Positions 24,058 through 32,688 of a DNA stretch of 64,000 nt are shown one piece after another. The stretch comes from Patulibacter sp. SYSU D01012 (GTDB lineage Bacteria; Actinomycetota; Thermoleophilia; Solirubrobacterales; Solirubrobacteraceae). The notes beneath the pieces are model-generated. The model did not search any database. It was given only the letters and a program-made list of their open reading frames with translations, and was not told the origin of the DNA. Where the stretch lies: positions 124,001 through 188,000 of the forward strand of contig NZ_JAFMTB010000001.1 in NCBI RefSeq assembly GCF_017916475.1. The letters are read 5' to 3'. A program made the translations under genes and the position numbers. Numbering within the stretch: the first letter of the stretch is position 1; each line of letters starts with the position of its first letter.

Positions 24058-24644
24058 GACCGCCGCCCGCGCCGGCGCGTCAGGACGCGGTCCAGGTGCG
24101 CGTCGACCGCCGCGATCGCCTCGTCGGGCGTCGGCGCGCCCGCGTCCGCGAACAGCAGCTGCGTCGCGAGGCCGTCGACCAGCGCCATCGCGGCGGTGGC
24201 GGCCGCGCGGGGGTCCTCGACCTTCGCGGCGGCGAAGCCCTCCGCCAGGCCCGCGCGCAGCTCCTCCAGGTCGGAGGCCAGCTCGGCGCGCAACGCCGGC
24301 ACGGTCATCGCGCGGGCGGCGAACGCCAGTCCCACGCGCAGCTCGGCCTCGCGGCGGGCGTCGAGCGGCAGCAGCTCGAGCAGGATCCCGCGGACGGCGG
24401 CGCGGGCGGACAGCGCGCGGCGGCCGATGCGGTCGGCCCGGGCCTCCAGATCTTCCCCCGTGCGCCGGAACGCCGACAGCAGCAGGTCGTCCTTCGTGCG
24501 GAAGTGGTGCTGGACGGCGCCGACCGACACGCCGGCGGCGTCGGCGAGCGCCCGGATCGTGGCGCCCTCGAGGCCGCGCTCGGCGATCAGCCGCAGCAGC
24601 ACGTCCAGCAGCTCGGCACGGCGGTCCTCGGCGGGAGCGGGCAC
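24054..24644 (-). CDS. TetR-family regulator of the DUF418 gene
   Basis: 196 aa. The helix-turn-helix covers about residues 27-48 (ATIRALADAAGVSVGAVQHHF, shown here in part), followed by KDDLLLSAF and a helical ligand domain. The GTG at 24644 is preferred: it lies 6 nt after TATTGT, and a perfect palindrome overlaps that box. An upstream ATG at 24674 would place the operator inside the gene. The two 12-bp palindromes just upstream are the likely operators, giving autorepression and control of the coupled DUF418 gene. Ligand unknown. Confidence 0.93.
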   Translation of the reverse strand: MPAPAEDRRAELLDVLLRLIAERGLEGATIRALADAAGVSVGAVQHHFRTKDDLLLSAFRRTGEDLEARADRIGRRALSARAAVRGILLELLPLDARREAELRVGLAFAARAMTVPALRAELASDLEELRAGLAEGFAAAKVEDPRAAATAAMALVDGLATQLLFADAGAPTPDEAIAAVDAHLDRVLTRRRGRRS

Positions 24645-24650
24645 GTCTCG

Positions 24651-24696
24651 ACAATACAGCTGTATGGCGGGCATGCGGGGCACCATACACGTGTAT
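24651..24696. promoter_or_regulatory. TetR operator pair and -10 box
   Basis: Two perfect 12-bp palindromes, ATACAGCTGTAT (24654-24665) and ATACACGTGTAT (24685-24696), have centres 31 bp apart, about three DNA turns. Their flanks (CAATACA, TGTATTG) make the pair itself symmetric. The minus-strand -10 box TATTGT (24651-24656) overlaps the proximal site. Confidence 0.75.
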
Positions 24697-24840
24697 TGCG
24701 CGGCGGGATTCGTAGCGGCTGAGGAGGCGCGGACGGCGACGCCCATGACAGACCGCCGCGGTCGCCGCGGGCCGCCTCCTCGGCCAGGGCGATCTGCGTG
24801 GCACGCGGGCTCGGCCCTGCCGGGCGTGGGGGTGCGCAGC

Positions 24841-24930
24841 GGAGGTCCGGGGCGGAGGTCCGGGAGCGGAGGTCCGTGGGCCGAGGTCCGAGAGGGAAGG
24901 TCTGGGTGCGGAGGTCCAGTAGCGGAGGTC
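24841..24930. repeat. 14-bp minisatellite, seven copies
   Basis: GGAGGTC or one- to two-base variants begin at 24841, 24854, 24868, 24882, 24896, 24910 and 24924, a period of 14 nt after the first step of 13. The bases between copies vary but are purine-rich. Confidence 0.85.
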
Positions 24931-25361
24931 GATGGAGCGAGGGCCCGCGCGGGACCGGCTGGCGGGGGGCGATCGGACGGCGGGAACGCGCTCCGTGGGC
25001 GAACGGGCGGCGCGGCGAACCGGCCGGGCGGGTCCGGCGGGCCGGGCGCGAGGACGACCCGGCCCCGCGGGCCCGGCGGGCCCGGCCCGAGGGCGACCCG
25101 GCCCTGCGGGCCAAGGAGGTGACCGGTCGGCGGACGGACGAACCGGGGCCGGCACGAGCGGGTGACGGACGACGCGGCGCGGGGTCGCGGCCGCGGCGGT
25201 GGGGGGGCCGAGACAGCCGAAGCATGCGCGGCGGTCGGCGGATCGAGCGACGCGCACGCGACGGACGCCGTCGGGACGCCCGGGGGCGCGGACGGCCTGC
25301 GTCCCGAGCGCGCGCCGGCCGCGCGTTCGGCCCCCGACCCGCCGACCCTTCGGGCGAGGTG

Positions 25362-25437
25362 GACCAGACGAGCGCATACCGCTCGATCCGGGAACACGAA
25401 GGGTGCCCCGCCGCAGCGTGGGACGGAACGCGCGGCC
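25362..25437. repeat. Second copy of dispersed intergenic elements
   Basis: 25362-25397 matches 22666-22701 at 31 of 36 positions; both fold a 5-bp stem (GAGCG/CGCTC here, GCGCG/CGCGC there) with a compensated pair change. 25413-25437 is the inverted complement of 22621-22645 at 24 of 25 positions. Confidence 0.8.
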
Positions 25438-25485
25438 GGCCCGCCACCGCCTCGACCCGGCCGGGCCGTCTGGTCCCCGCGCCGC

Positions 25486-25702
25486 GTTCCGTCTCAGGTC
25501 CGCCATCCGGTCCTCAGCCGGAACCCGTTCGGCTCCCGCGCCGCGTTCCGGCTCGGGTCCGCCATCCGGCCCTCAGCCGGAACAGGCGGCCGCCCCCGCG
25601 GCCCGTTCCGGCTCGGGTCCGCTATCCGGCCCTCAGCCGGAACCCGTCCTGCCCCCGCGGCGCGTTCCGGCTCGGGTCCGCCATCCGGCCCTCAGCCGGA
25701 AC
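25486..25702. repeat. Four tandem 39-bp palindromic units
   Basis: Units at 25486-25524, 25545-25583, 25605-25643 and 25664-25702 repeat every 59-60 bp. Each begins GTTCCGGCT (GTTCCGTCT in the first) and ends AGCCGGAAC, making a 9-bp stem around a shared core containing TCCGCCATCCGG. The 20-21-bp gaps are GC-rich and related to each other. Confidence 0.9.
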
Positions 25703-25755
25703 ACGTCCGGCGCATCCCACCCCGGGCCCGCCCCAACCAGAACGCGCCCGGCCCC

Positions 25756-27072
<1,317 letters not shown>

Positions 27073-27078
27073 GCGCGG

Positions 27079-27084
27079 ACGCTA
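27079..27084 (-). promoter_or_regulatory. Candidate -10 box for leaderless coiled-coil gene
   Basis: TAGCGT on the minus strand ends 6 nt before the ATG at 27072. Confidence 0.45.
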
Positions 27085-27171
27085 GCGCAGCCGCCTCACG
27101 GGTTCCTGAGGACGGCGGATCGCCGCTCCCGCCGCCGCGTGGACGGCGCACACGTCGGGCGGGGGCGCGCG

Positions 27172-29262
27172 CTACAGCCCGATCGACGACCCGAGCGTGA
27201 CCGTCCGGTCGACCGGCAGCCTGAAGTAGTCGACGGGGCTGGCGGCGTTGCGCGCCATCGCCACGAACAGCCGCTTGCGCCAGCGGGCCAGCCCGCGATC
27301 CGCCGTCGGGACGATCGTCATGCGCGAGACGAAGAACGTCGCCCGGTCCACGTCGACCTGCGCCTCCGGCCCGCGGTCGTGCGCCAGCCGCAGCAGGGCG
27401 GGCACGTCGGGCTGGTCCTGGAACCCGACGCGCGCGGTGATGTGCGTGATGCCGTCGTCGGCGTAGCCCAGGTCGTCCACGTCGATCCGCTCCGCCGGCG
27501 GGACGTGCGGCACCCGCGTGGTGACGACCGACACGATCACGACGTGCTCGTGCAGCACCCGGTTGTGCTCGACGTTCGCCCGCAGCGCGAGCGGCGTGGT
27601 GTCCCGGTCGGCGCTCAGGAAGACCGCCGTGCCGGGCACCCGGTGCAGCGTCGCCTCCGTCGCGTGGACGTCCTCGACGAAGGCGCGCAGCGGCCCCTCC
27701 TCCTCGATGCGGTTGGCGGTGACGGCGATCGAGCCGCGGCGCCACGTCGTCAGCACGGCGAAGACCACGGCGCCGACGACGAGGGGGAACCAGCCGCCGT
27801 GCGCGACCTTCGTCAGGTTGGCCGCGAAGAACGCCACGTCGACGACGAGCAGCGCGCCGATCCCCGGCACGAGCAGGCGCAGCGGGGTGCGCCAGCGGTG
27901 GCGGGCGATCACGGCGAAGAGGACCGTCGTCAGGACGAACGTGCCCGTCACCGCGATCCCGTACGCCGACGCCAGGCTGGCCGACGACCCGAAGCCCAGG
28001 ACGACCGCGACGACGGCGACGAACAGGCCCCAGTTGACGACCGGCACGTACACCTGGCCGATCTCGTGCTCCGAGGTGTGGCGGATCGTCAGGCGCGGCA
28101 GCAGGCCCAGGGTGACCGCCTGCCGCGTGACGGAGAACAGGCCCGAGATGAGCGCCTGCGACGCGATGACGGTGGCGAGCGTCGCCAGCACGATCATCGG
28201 CACGCGGCCCCAGTTCGGGACGAGCAGGTAGAAGGGGTTCTGGACCGCCGACGGGTCCTCCAGGATCAGCGACCCCTGGCCCAGGTAGTTCAGCGCCAGG
28301 CCGGGGAAGACCACCAGGAACCACGCGCGCCGGATGGGCCCGGGGCCGAAGTGGCCCATGTCGGCGTAGAGCGCCTCGGCGCCCGTCAGGACCAGGACGA
28401 TCGACCCGAGCGCGATGAACGCGACCCCCGGGTGGTCGACGAAGAACGCGACGCCGTACGTGGGCGAGACCGCCCGCAGCACCTCGGGATGCCCGGCCAC
28501 CTGCACGACGCCGAGCACGCCCAGGATCGTGAACCACGCCACCATCACCGGCCCGAACAGGCGGCCCACGGCCCCGGTCCCCAGCCGCTGGATCGCGAAC
28601 AGCCCCGCGATGACCGCCAGCGCGAGCGGCACCACCAGGTGCTCCAGGTGCGGCGCCGCGACCTCGATCCCCTCGACGGCCGACAGGACGGACACCGCGG
28701 GGGTGATCACGCCGTCGCCGTAGAACAGCGCGGCGCCGATGAGCCCCGCTGCCAGCAGCCACGCGCCCGCCCGGCCCCGGAGCTTGAGCCGCTGGACCAG
28801 CGCGATGAGGGCCATGATGCCGCCCTCGCCGTCGTTGTCGGCCCGCATGACGAGCGTCACGTACTTGACGGACACGACGAGCGTGGAGAGCCAGAGGATG
28901 AGCGAGACGACGCCGAGGACGTCGCCGCGCGTCGGCGTCACGGCGCCGTCGTCCGCCGTGAAGACCGTCTTCATCGCGTAGAGCGGGCTCGTGCCGATGT
29001 CGCCGAAGACGACGCCGAGCGCGCCGACCGTCAGCGCGCCCGCGCCCGCGCCGACCTGCGCGGCGTGCTTCGTCCCGTCGTACCGGCCGGGGGGCCGGCC
29101 GCCGTCGGCGGGGGACGGCGCCGTGGCCCCTGCGGCGGGCCCCGGCCCGGCGGGAGCGCTCAACGCGCCGCCGCCGGGCGGGCGGGGCGACGGGCCGCGG
29201 CGTGCGCGGTCGGGCGGGGGGTCCGGGCCATGCCCAGAGTGTGCACCCCGGAGCGCCACCAC
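27172..29262 (-). CDS. kup: Kup-type potassium uptake protein
   Basis: About 696 aa with the chosen start. The transporter core opens with LGVVFGDIGTSPLYAMKTVF and has NDGEGGIMALIALVQRL, ALFYGDGVITPAVSVLSAVEG, ALYADMGHFGPGPIRRAW, LNYLGQGSLIL and QALISGLFSVTRQAV across about 12 spans, then a cytoplasmic C-terminal domain ending PVDRTVTLGSSIGL. It imports K+ together with H+. The first ~70 residues are Pro/Gly/Ala-rich and not part of the family; no ATG is in frame near the core, and a GTG pair at 29257-29262 is the best available start. Together with the Kdp system nearby it gives the cell low- and high-affinity potassium uptake. Confidence 0.93.
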   Translation of the reverse strand: MVALRGAHSGHGPDPPPDRARRGPSPRPPGGGALSAPAGPGPAAGATAPSPADGGRPPGRYDGTKHAAQVGAGAGALTVGALGVVFGDIGTSPLYAMKTVFTADDGAVTPTRGDVLGVVSLILWLSTLVVSVKYVTLVMRADNDGEGGIMALIALVQRLKLRGRAGAWLLAAGLIGAALFYGDGVITPAVSVLSAVEGIEVAAPHLEHLVVPLALAVIAGLFAIQRLGTGAVGRLFGPVMVAWFTILGVLGVVQVAGHPEVLRAVSPTYGVAFFVDHPGVAFIALGSIVLVLTGAEALYADMGHFGPGPIRRAWFLVVFPGLALNYLGQGSLILEDPSAVQNPFYLLVPNWGRVPMIVLATLATVIASQALISGLFSVTRQAVTLGLLPRLTIRHTSEHEIGQVYVPVVNWGLFVAVVAVVLGFGSSASLASAYGIAVTGTFVLTTVLFAVIARHRWRTPLRLLVPGIGALLVVDVAFFAANLTKVAHGGWFPLVVGAVVFAVLTTWRRGSIAVTANRIEEEGPLRAFVEDVHATEATLHRVPGTAVFLSADRDTTPLALRANVEHNRVLHEHVVIVSVVTTRVPHVPPAERIDVDDLGYADDGITHITARVGFQDQPDVPALLRLAHDRGPEAQVDVDRATFFVSRMTIVPTADRGLARWRKRLFVAMARNAASPVDYFRLPVDRTVTLGSSIGL

Positions 29263-29425
29263 CCGCCGACTGGCGCGCTCCCGCTCGCTCGGCGGGATGG
29301 CGCGCCCGGCCGCCTCGTCCGCCGTGGACGCGCGGGATCCCGTGCAGGAACATGCGTGCATCCCGGCGCCCACGGACGTCCTCTGCGTGAGAGGTCCGCC
29401 GGCCGCCCCGACCCCAGGAGACCCC

Positions 29426-29824
29426 GTGCCCCGTCCCGCCTCCCGCCCGCTCGCCGTCGCCGTCCTCGCGCTCGCCGCCGGCCCCGCCGTCGCGACCGCC
29501 GCCGCCCCGGTCGTCAGCCCCCAGAAGACCTGGGCCCGCCGGACGACGCCCGTCGCCCTGCCCGGCACCGGCATCCACGTCGGCCAGCGCCTGCCGGCGG
29601 GCGCCGTCCTCGTCTACCGGACGGTCCACATCCCGAAGGGCGAGCACCGCGACGTGCGCCTGGTCGTGCCGAAGGGGGTGCGGATCGTCACCGCCGCGCA
29701 GCGCGGGGCCTTCGGCTCCGTCGCCGTGGGCGGCGCGGCGTACGTCGGCCGGCGGTCGGTCACGATCCGCGCGTTCGGCGGCCGGCACGGCGCCGACGGC
29801 CACGTCTACGCCTACGCCCGCTGA
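29426..29824 (+). CDS. Small secreted protein, uncharacterised
   Basis: 132 aa. An N-terminal signal peptide (RPLAVAVLALAAGPAVATAAA) is followed by a beta-rich domain with WARRTTPVALPGTGIHVGQRL, GAVLVYRTVHIPKGEHRDV and SYVGRRSV-like YVGRRSVTIRAFG, ending GHVYAYAR. Related short exported proteins are found in Solirubrobacterales, with no known role. AGGAG 6 nt before the GTG at 29426 decides the start. The gene is divergent from kup and tandem to a leftover SH3-like segment. Confidence 0.75.
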   Translation: MPRPASRPLAVAVLALAAGPAVATAAAPVVSPQKTWARRTTPVALPGTGIHVGQRLPAGAVLVYRTVHIPKGEHRDVRLVVPKGVRIVTAAQRGAFGSVAVGGAAYVGRRSVTIRAFGGRHGADGHVYAYAR

Positions 29825-29934
29825 TCCGCCGCTGGGACCGCCGGCGGCGGTGGGCGTACGTCATCGCGGACGCCAGCGACGTCCGGGGCTGGGTGCGGCG
29901 CGACGAGCTGTGCCGCATCGGCCCGCGCCGCTGA
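29825..29934 (+). pseudogene. Possible remnant of an SH3-like protein C terminus
   Basis: Directly after the previous stop, in another frame, comes RRWAYVIADASDVRGWVRRD followed by ELCRIGPRR and a stop. WAYVIA..DVRGWV looks like the end of a bacterial SH3 domain. No start codon precedes it, so it is either a gene fragment or the end of the upstream protein separated by a frameshift. Confidence 0.3.
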
Positions 29935-29937
29935 GCC

Positions 29938-30621
29938 TCAGACCACCAGCCGGTAGCCGACCCCGGTCTCGGTCCGGATCATCCGCGGGCCGTCGGGAGT
30001 CTCGACCTTGCGCCGCAGGTTGGCGATGTGGGTGCGCAGCGTGGCGGTGTCGTCGGCGTAGGCGGCGCCCCACACGTGCAGCAGCAGGTGCTGGTGGGTG
30101 AGCAGCTTGCCGCGGTTGCGGACGAACTCGCGGAGCAGCGCGAACTCGGTGCGGGTCAGGTGGATCTCGACGCCGTCGCGGCTGACGCGGTGGTCGGCCA
30201 GGTCGATCTCGAGGCCGCCGACGCGCGCGACGGGCTCCTGCCCCTCGGGCGTGGTGCGGCGGAGCGCGGCGTGCAGCCGGGCGACGATCTCGCGCGGGCC
30301 GAACGGCTTCGTCACGTAGTCGTCGGCGCCGGCCTCGAGGGCGGCGACCTTGCCGTCCTCGTCGTCCTGGGCGGAGAGCATCAGGATCGGCAGGTCGCTC
30401 CACTCGCGCAGGCCGCGGGCGACGTCGATCCCGGACCCGTCGGGCAGCATGACGTCGACGATCGCCGCCACCGGCGCGTGCAGGGCGGCGCGGTCGAGGG
30501 CGTCGGCGACGGTGCCGGCCTCGATCGTCGCGAAGCCCGCGTCGCGCAGCAGCACGCGCAGGGCGCGGACGATCCGCGGCTCGTCGTCGACGACGAGCAC
30601 GGCGCGGTCGGGGGCGCTCAC
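29938..30621 (-). CDS. kdpE: KdpE-like OmpR-family response regulator
   Basis: 227 aa. The receiver domain has the acidic pair VVDDEP (Asp12-13), phosphoacceptor Asp56 (AAIVDVMLPDGSG) and Lys105 (VTKPFG). The winged-helix DNA-binding domain has HLTRTEFALLREFVRNRGK and TLRTHIANLRRKVE, ending GVGYRLVV. It should activate kdp transcription when potassium is limiting. The GTG at 30621 overlaps the sensor kinase stop (GTGA). It is the last gene of the kdp cluster. Confidence 0.95.
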   Translation of the reverse strand: MSAPDRAVLVVDDEPRIVRALRVLLRDAGFATIEAGTVADALDRAALHAPVAAIVDVMLPDGSGIDVARGLREWSDLPILMLSAQDDEDGKVAALEAGADDYVTKPFGPREIVARLHAALRRTTPEGQEPVARVGGLEIDLADHRVSRDGVEIHLTRTEFALLREFVRNRGKLLTHQHLLLHVWGAAYADDTATLRTHIANLRRKVETPDGPRMIRTETGVGYRLVV

Positions 30622-32006
30622 GGGCGCGCCTCCGCCGGCGGGGCGACCGGCAGCTCCAGCACGAACGCCGCGCCCTGCCCCGGGTAGCTCTCCGCGTACA
30701 GCGCGCCGCCGTTGGCCTCGGCGAACCCGCGGGCGATCGCCAGCCCCAGGCCCGACCCGGTGCCCGCGGGCGCGTCGCCACGCTCGAACGGGTCGAAGAT
30801 CCGCTCGAGCCGGTCGCGCGGGATGCCGCCGCCCGCGCTGACGACGCGCACCACGGCGCGCTCGCGGCGGCGCACGACCCGCACCAGCACGGGCTCGTCG
30901 GCGCCGTGGACCAGCGCGTTCTCCAGCAGGTTGCCGACGATCCGGGTGACGTGGACGGGGTCGGCCCACGCGACGGGCGGCGGCTCCTCCACGTCCACCC
31001 GCACGCGCCCGGCCGCGGCGGCCAGGTCGTCGACCGCGTCGCGGACCAGGTCGTCCAGCGCCACGAGCGCCGCGCGGGGATGGGCGGCGCCGGCGTCCAG
31101 GCGCGACAGGTCCAGCAGCTTGTCGATCATCGCGGACAGGCGGTCGCTGCCCTGCTCGACGTCGGCGGCCAGCTCGTCGCGCTCCTCCGGCGCCAGCGAC
31201 GGCGAGCGCAGCGCGGCGGCGCCCGCCGCGATCTGGGTCAGCGGCGTGCGCAGGTCGTGGCTCGTGGCGCGCAGGATCGTCGTCTTCACCTCGTCCGAGC
31301 GGCGCAGCGCCTCGGTGGCGAGCGCCTCGTCCGCCAGCCGCCGCCGCTCGACGGCGGTGCGCACGAGGGCGGCCAGCGCGGGCGCCACGCGGCGCAGCAG
31401 CTCGCGGCCGTCGGGGCCGAGGACGGGCGGGAAGCGCAGCGCGCCGACCGGGCCGTCGGGGCCCTCGAGCGGGATCGCCTTGCGCCCCGCCGCCGGCTCG
31501 TCGGCCAGCGCGACGGTCACCGTCGCGCCCGTGGCCCGGCTCAGGCGCGCGCCCGCCGCGTCCAGGCCGGCGCGCAGGCCGTCGGCCGCCAGGACGGTGC
31601 GCGCCAGGTCGGCGACCAGGTCGGCCTCGTCGCGCGCGGCACGGGCGCGGGCGGCCTCGCGCCGGCCCGCCTCGGCGATCCGCGCCGTCACCGCCGCCGT
31701 GACCAGCAGCACCGCGACGGCCGCCCAGTGCCGTCGGTCGGCCAGCGCGAGCGTGTAGAGCGGCTCGAGCGCGAAGAAGTTGAACGCCGCCATCGACAGC
31801 ACGGCGGTGGCGACCGCGAGCCACACGCCCCAGCGGGTCGCGACGAGCAGGACCGGCAGCACGTACAGGACGCCGAGCGAGACGGGCGGCGCCCACGCCT
31901 TCAGCACCTCGACGGCGAGCGTCGCGACCACGACGCCGGCGACGGCGACGGCGGCGCCGCGGGCGGGGTCGGGCGGGGCGGCGACCCCGGGCGCAGGCGA
32001 CGGCAC
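30618..32006 (-). CDS. KdpD C-terminal half: DUF4118 sensor histidine kinase
   Basis: 462 aa. Four N-terminal membrane segments form the DUF4118 domain (VSLGVLYVLPVLLVATRWG, AAFNFFALEPLYT), followed by a GAF-like region, a HisKA domain with the phospho-His near residue 250 (ATSHDLRTPLTQ), and an ATPase domain (NLLENALVHG, GIPRDRLERIFDPFERG, GTGSGLGLAIARGFAE). In most bacteria this is fused to the KdpD N-terminal domain; here that part is a separate gene (32685-33905). The GTG at 32006 follows TACCCT by 6 nt, so it may also be transcribed from its own promoter. Confidence 0.93.
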   Translation of the reverse strand: MPSPAPGVAAPPDPARGAAVAVAGVVVATLAVEVLKAWAPPVSLGVLYVLPVLLVATRWGVWLAVATAVLSMAAFNFFALEPLYTLALADRRHWAAVAVLLVTAAVTARIAEAGRREAARARAARDEADLVADLARTVLAADGLRAGLDAAGARLSRATGATVTVALADEPAAGRKAIPLEGPDGPVGALRFPPVLGPDGRELLRRVAPALAALVRTAVERRRLADEALATEALRRSDEVKTTILRATSHDLRTPLTQIAAGAAALRSPSLAPEERDELAADVEQGSDRLSAMIDKLLDLSRLDAGAAHPRAALVALDDLVRDAVDDLAAAAGRVRVDVEEPPPVAWADPVHVTRIVGNLLENALVHGADEPVLVRVVRRRERAVVRVVSAGGGIPRDRLERIFDPFERGDAPAGTGSGLGLAIARGFAEANGGALYAESYPGQGAAFVLELPVAPPAEARP

Positions 32007-32012
32007 CGGCCA

Positions 32013-32018
32013 AGGGTA
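32013..32018 (-). promoter_or_regulatory. Candidate internal promoter of the kdp sensor kinase
   Basis: TACCCT on the minus strand ends 6 nt before the GTG at 32006, within the 31-nt gap after the Usp-like gene. It would let the kinase and kdpE be made without full kdp induction. Confidence 0.45.
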
Positions 32019-32037
32019 GTCCGCCGCCCGCCGGCGC

Positions 32038-32688
32038 TCAGGCACGCGGCGCGGCGACCCGGCGGCGCGCGGCCGGCCCACGGGCGCGGCGGCCCGCCGT
32101 CAGCGGCGGCAGCGCCAGCGGCGGCCGCTCCTCGCCCGCGGCGGGCTCCCCGGCCCGCAGCACCACGACCTCGCCGGGGATGTGCGCCAGCAGCCACGCG
32201 ACGTCCTGCGCCGACAGGCCCCGGTCGCCGTCGCCCGCCGGGACGATCAGGCGGTCGAACGGCTCGTCGGTGGTGAGCTGCCGCAGCGCGTGGCGGACCG
32301 TGCGGCCCTGCACCAGCCGCGGGTCGACGTCCACGCCCGTCCGGTGCAGCCGCGCCTCGGCGGCGTCGAGCAGCTGCAGGGCGGGCTCGGCCGCCTCGGG
32401 CGCCGCGGCGCCGCCGAGCGGCAGCGCGTACGGGGTGACGACGAGCGCGGCGGGCACCACGGTCGCGTCGTCCGCGTGCGCCAGGCGGGCCGCGGCGTCG
32501 ACGGCGGCGCACGACAGCGTCGCCCCCGGCAGGGCGAGCAGGATGCGCGAGCGGCCGCGGCGGCGCGCGCGGCGCCGGGCGGCGAGGACCGTCGCGGCGC
32601 CCGCGATCAGGCCCAGCGCCAGGGCGGCGGCGATCGGGATGACGTCCGCGAGCGGCAGGACGGCGGGGACGGGGACGGTGGGGGTCAT
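32038..32688 (-). CDS. Membrane-anchored universal-stress-protein-like protein
   Basis: 216 aa. One N-terminal membrane span (LADVIPIAAALALGLIAGAATVLAA) and a basic patch ([11 protein letters not shown]) precede an alpha/beta domain: ILLALPGATLSCAAVDAAARLA, PALQLLDAAEARLHRTGVDVD, FDRLIVPAGDGDRGLSAQD and LLAHIPGEVVVLRAG. The pattern is that of a Usp domain, without a clear ATP-binding G-2x-G-9x-G(S/T) motif. It sits between the two halves of KdpD, overlapping the first by 4 nt (ATGA). It may replace or tune the Usp module by which KdpD senses stress. Function inferred from position only. Confidence 0.7.
   Translation of the reverse strand: MTPTVPVPAVLPLADVIPIAAALALGLIAGAATVLAARRRARRRGRSRILLALPGATLSCAAVDAAARLAHADDATVVPAALVVTPYALPLGGAAAPEAAEPALQLLDAAEARLHRTGVDVDPRLVQGRTVRHALRQLTTDEPFDRLIVPAGDGDRGLSAQDVAWLLAHIPGEVVVLRAGEPAAGEERPPLALPPLTAGRRARGPAARRRVAAPRA

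Larger units (their letters stand above)
24697..25755. other. 1.06-kb gene-free region rich in tandem repeats
   Basis: No reading frame here looks like a protein on either strand. From left to right it holds a 14-bp minisatellite (24841-24930), a Gly/Pro-coding GC block with the repeated CGACCCGGCCC (about 25050-25110), dispersed elements shared with the 22.4-22.8 kb gap (25362-25437), and four 39-bp palindromic units (25486-25702). It lies upstream of tetR and downstream of the coiled-coil gene. Confidence 0.7.

Noticed and set aside
24743-25160. A plus-strand gene divergent from tetR, which the operator pair might serve
   Set aside because: Available frames are low-complexity Gly/Arg/Pro and run through the 14-bp minisatellite, whose period would not keep frame; no start site is credible.
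25486-25702. CRISPR-like array of 39-bp palindromic units with 20-21-bp spacers
   Set aside because: Spacers resemble each other, only four units exist, the units vary, and no cas gene is present.
29263-29425. Possible c-di-AMP riboswitch upstream of kup
   Set aside because: I looked for the conserved core of the ydaO class on both strands and did not find it; only a weak 5-bp hairpin near the secreted gene is present.
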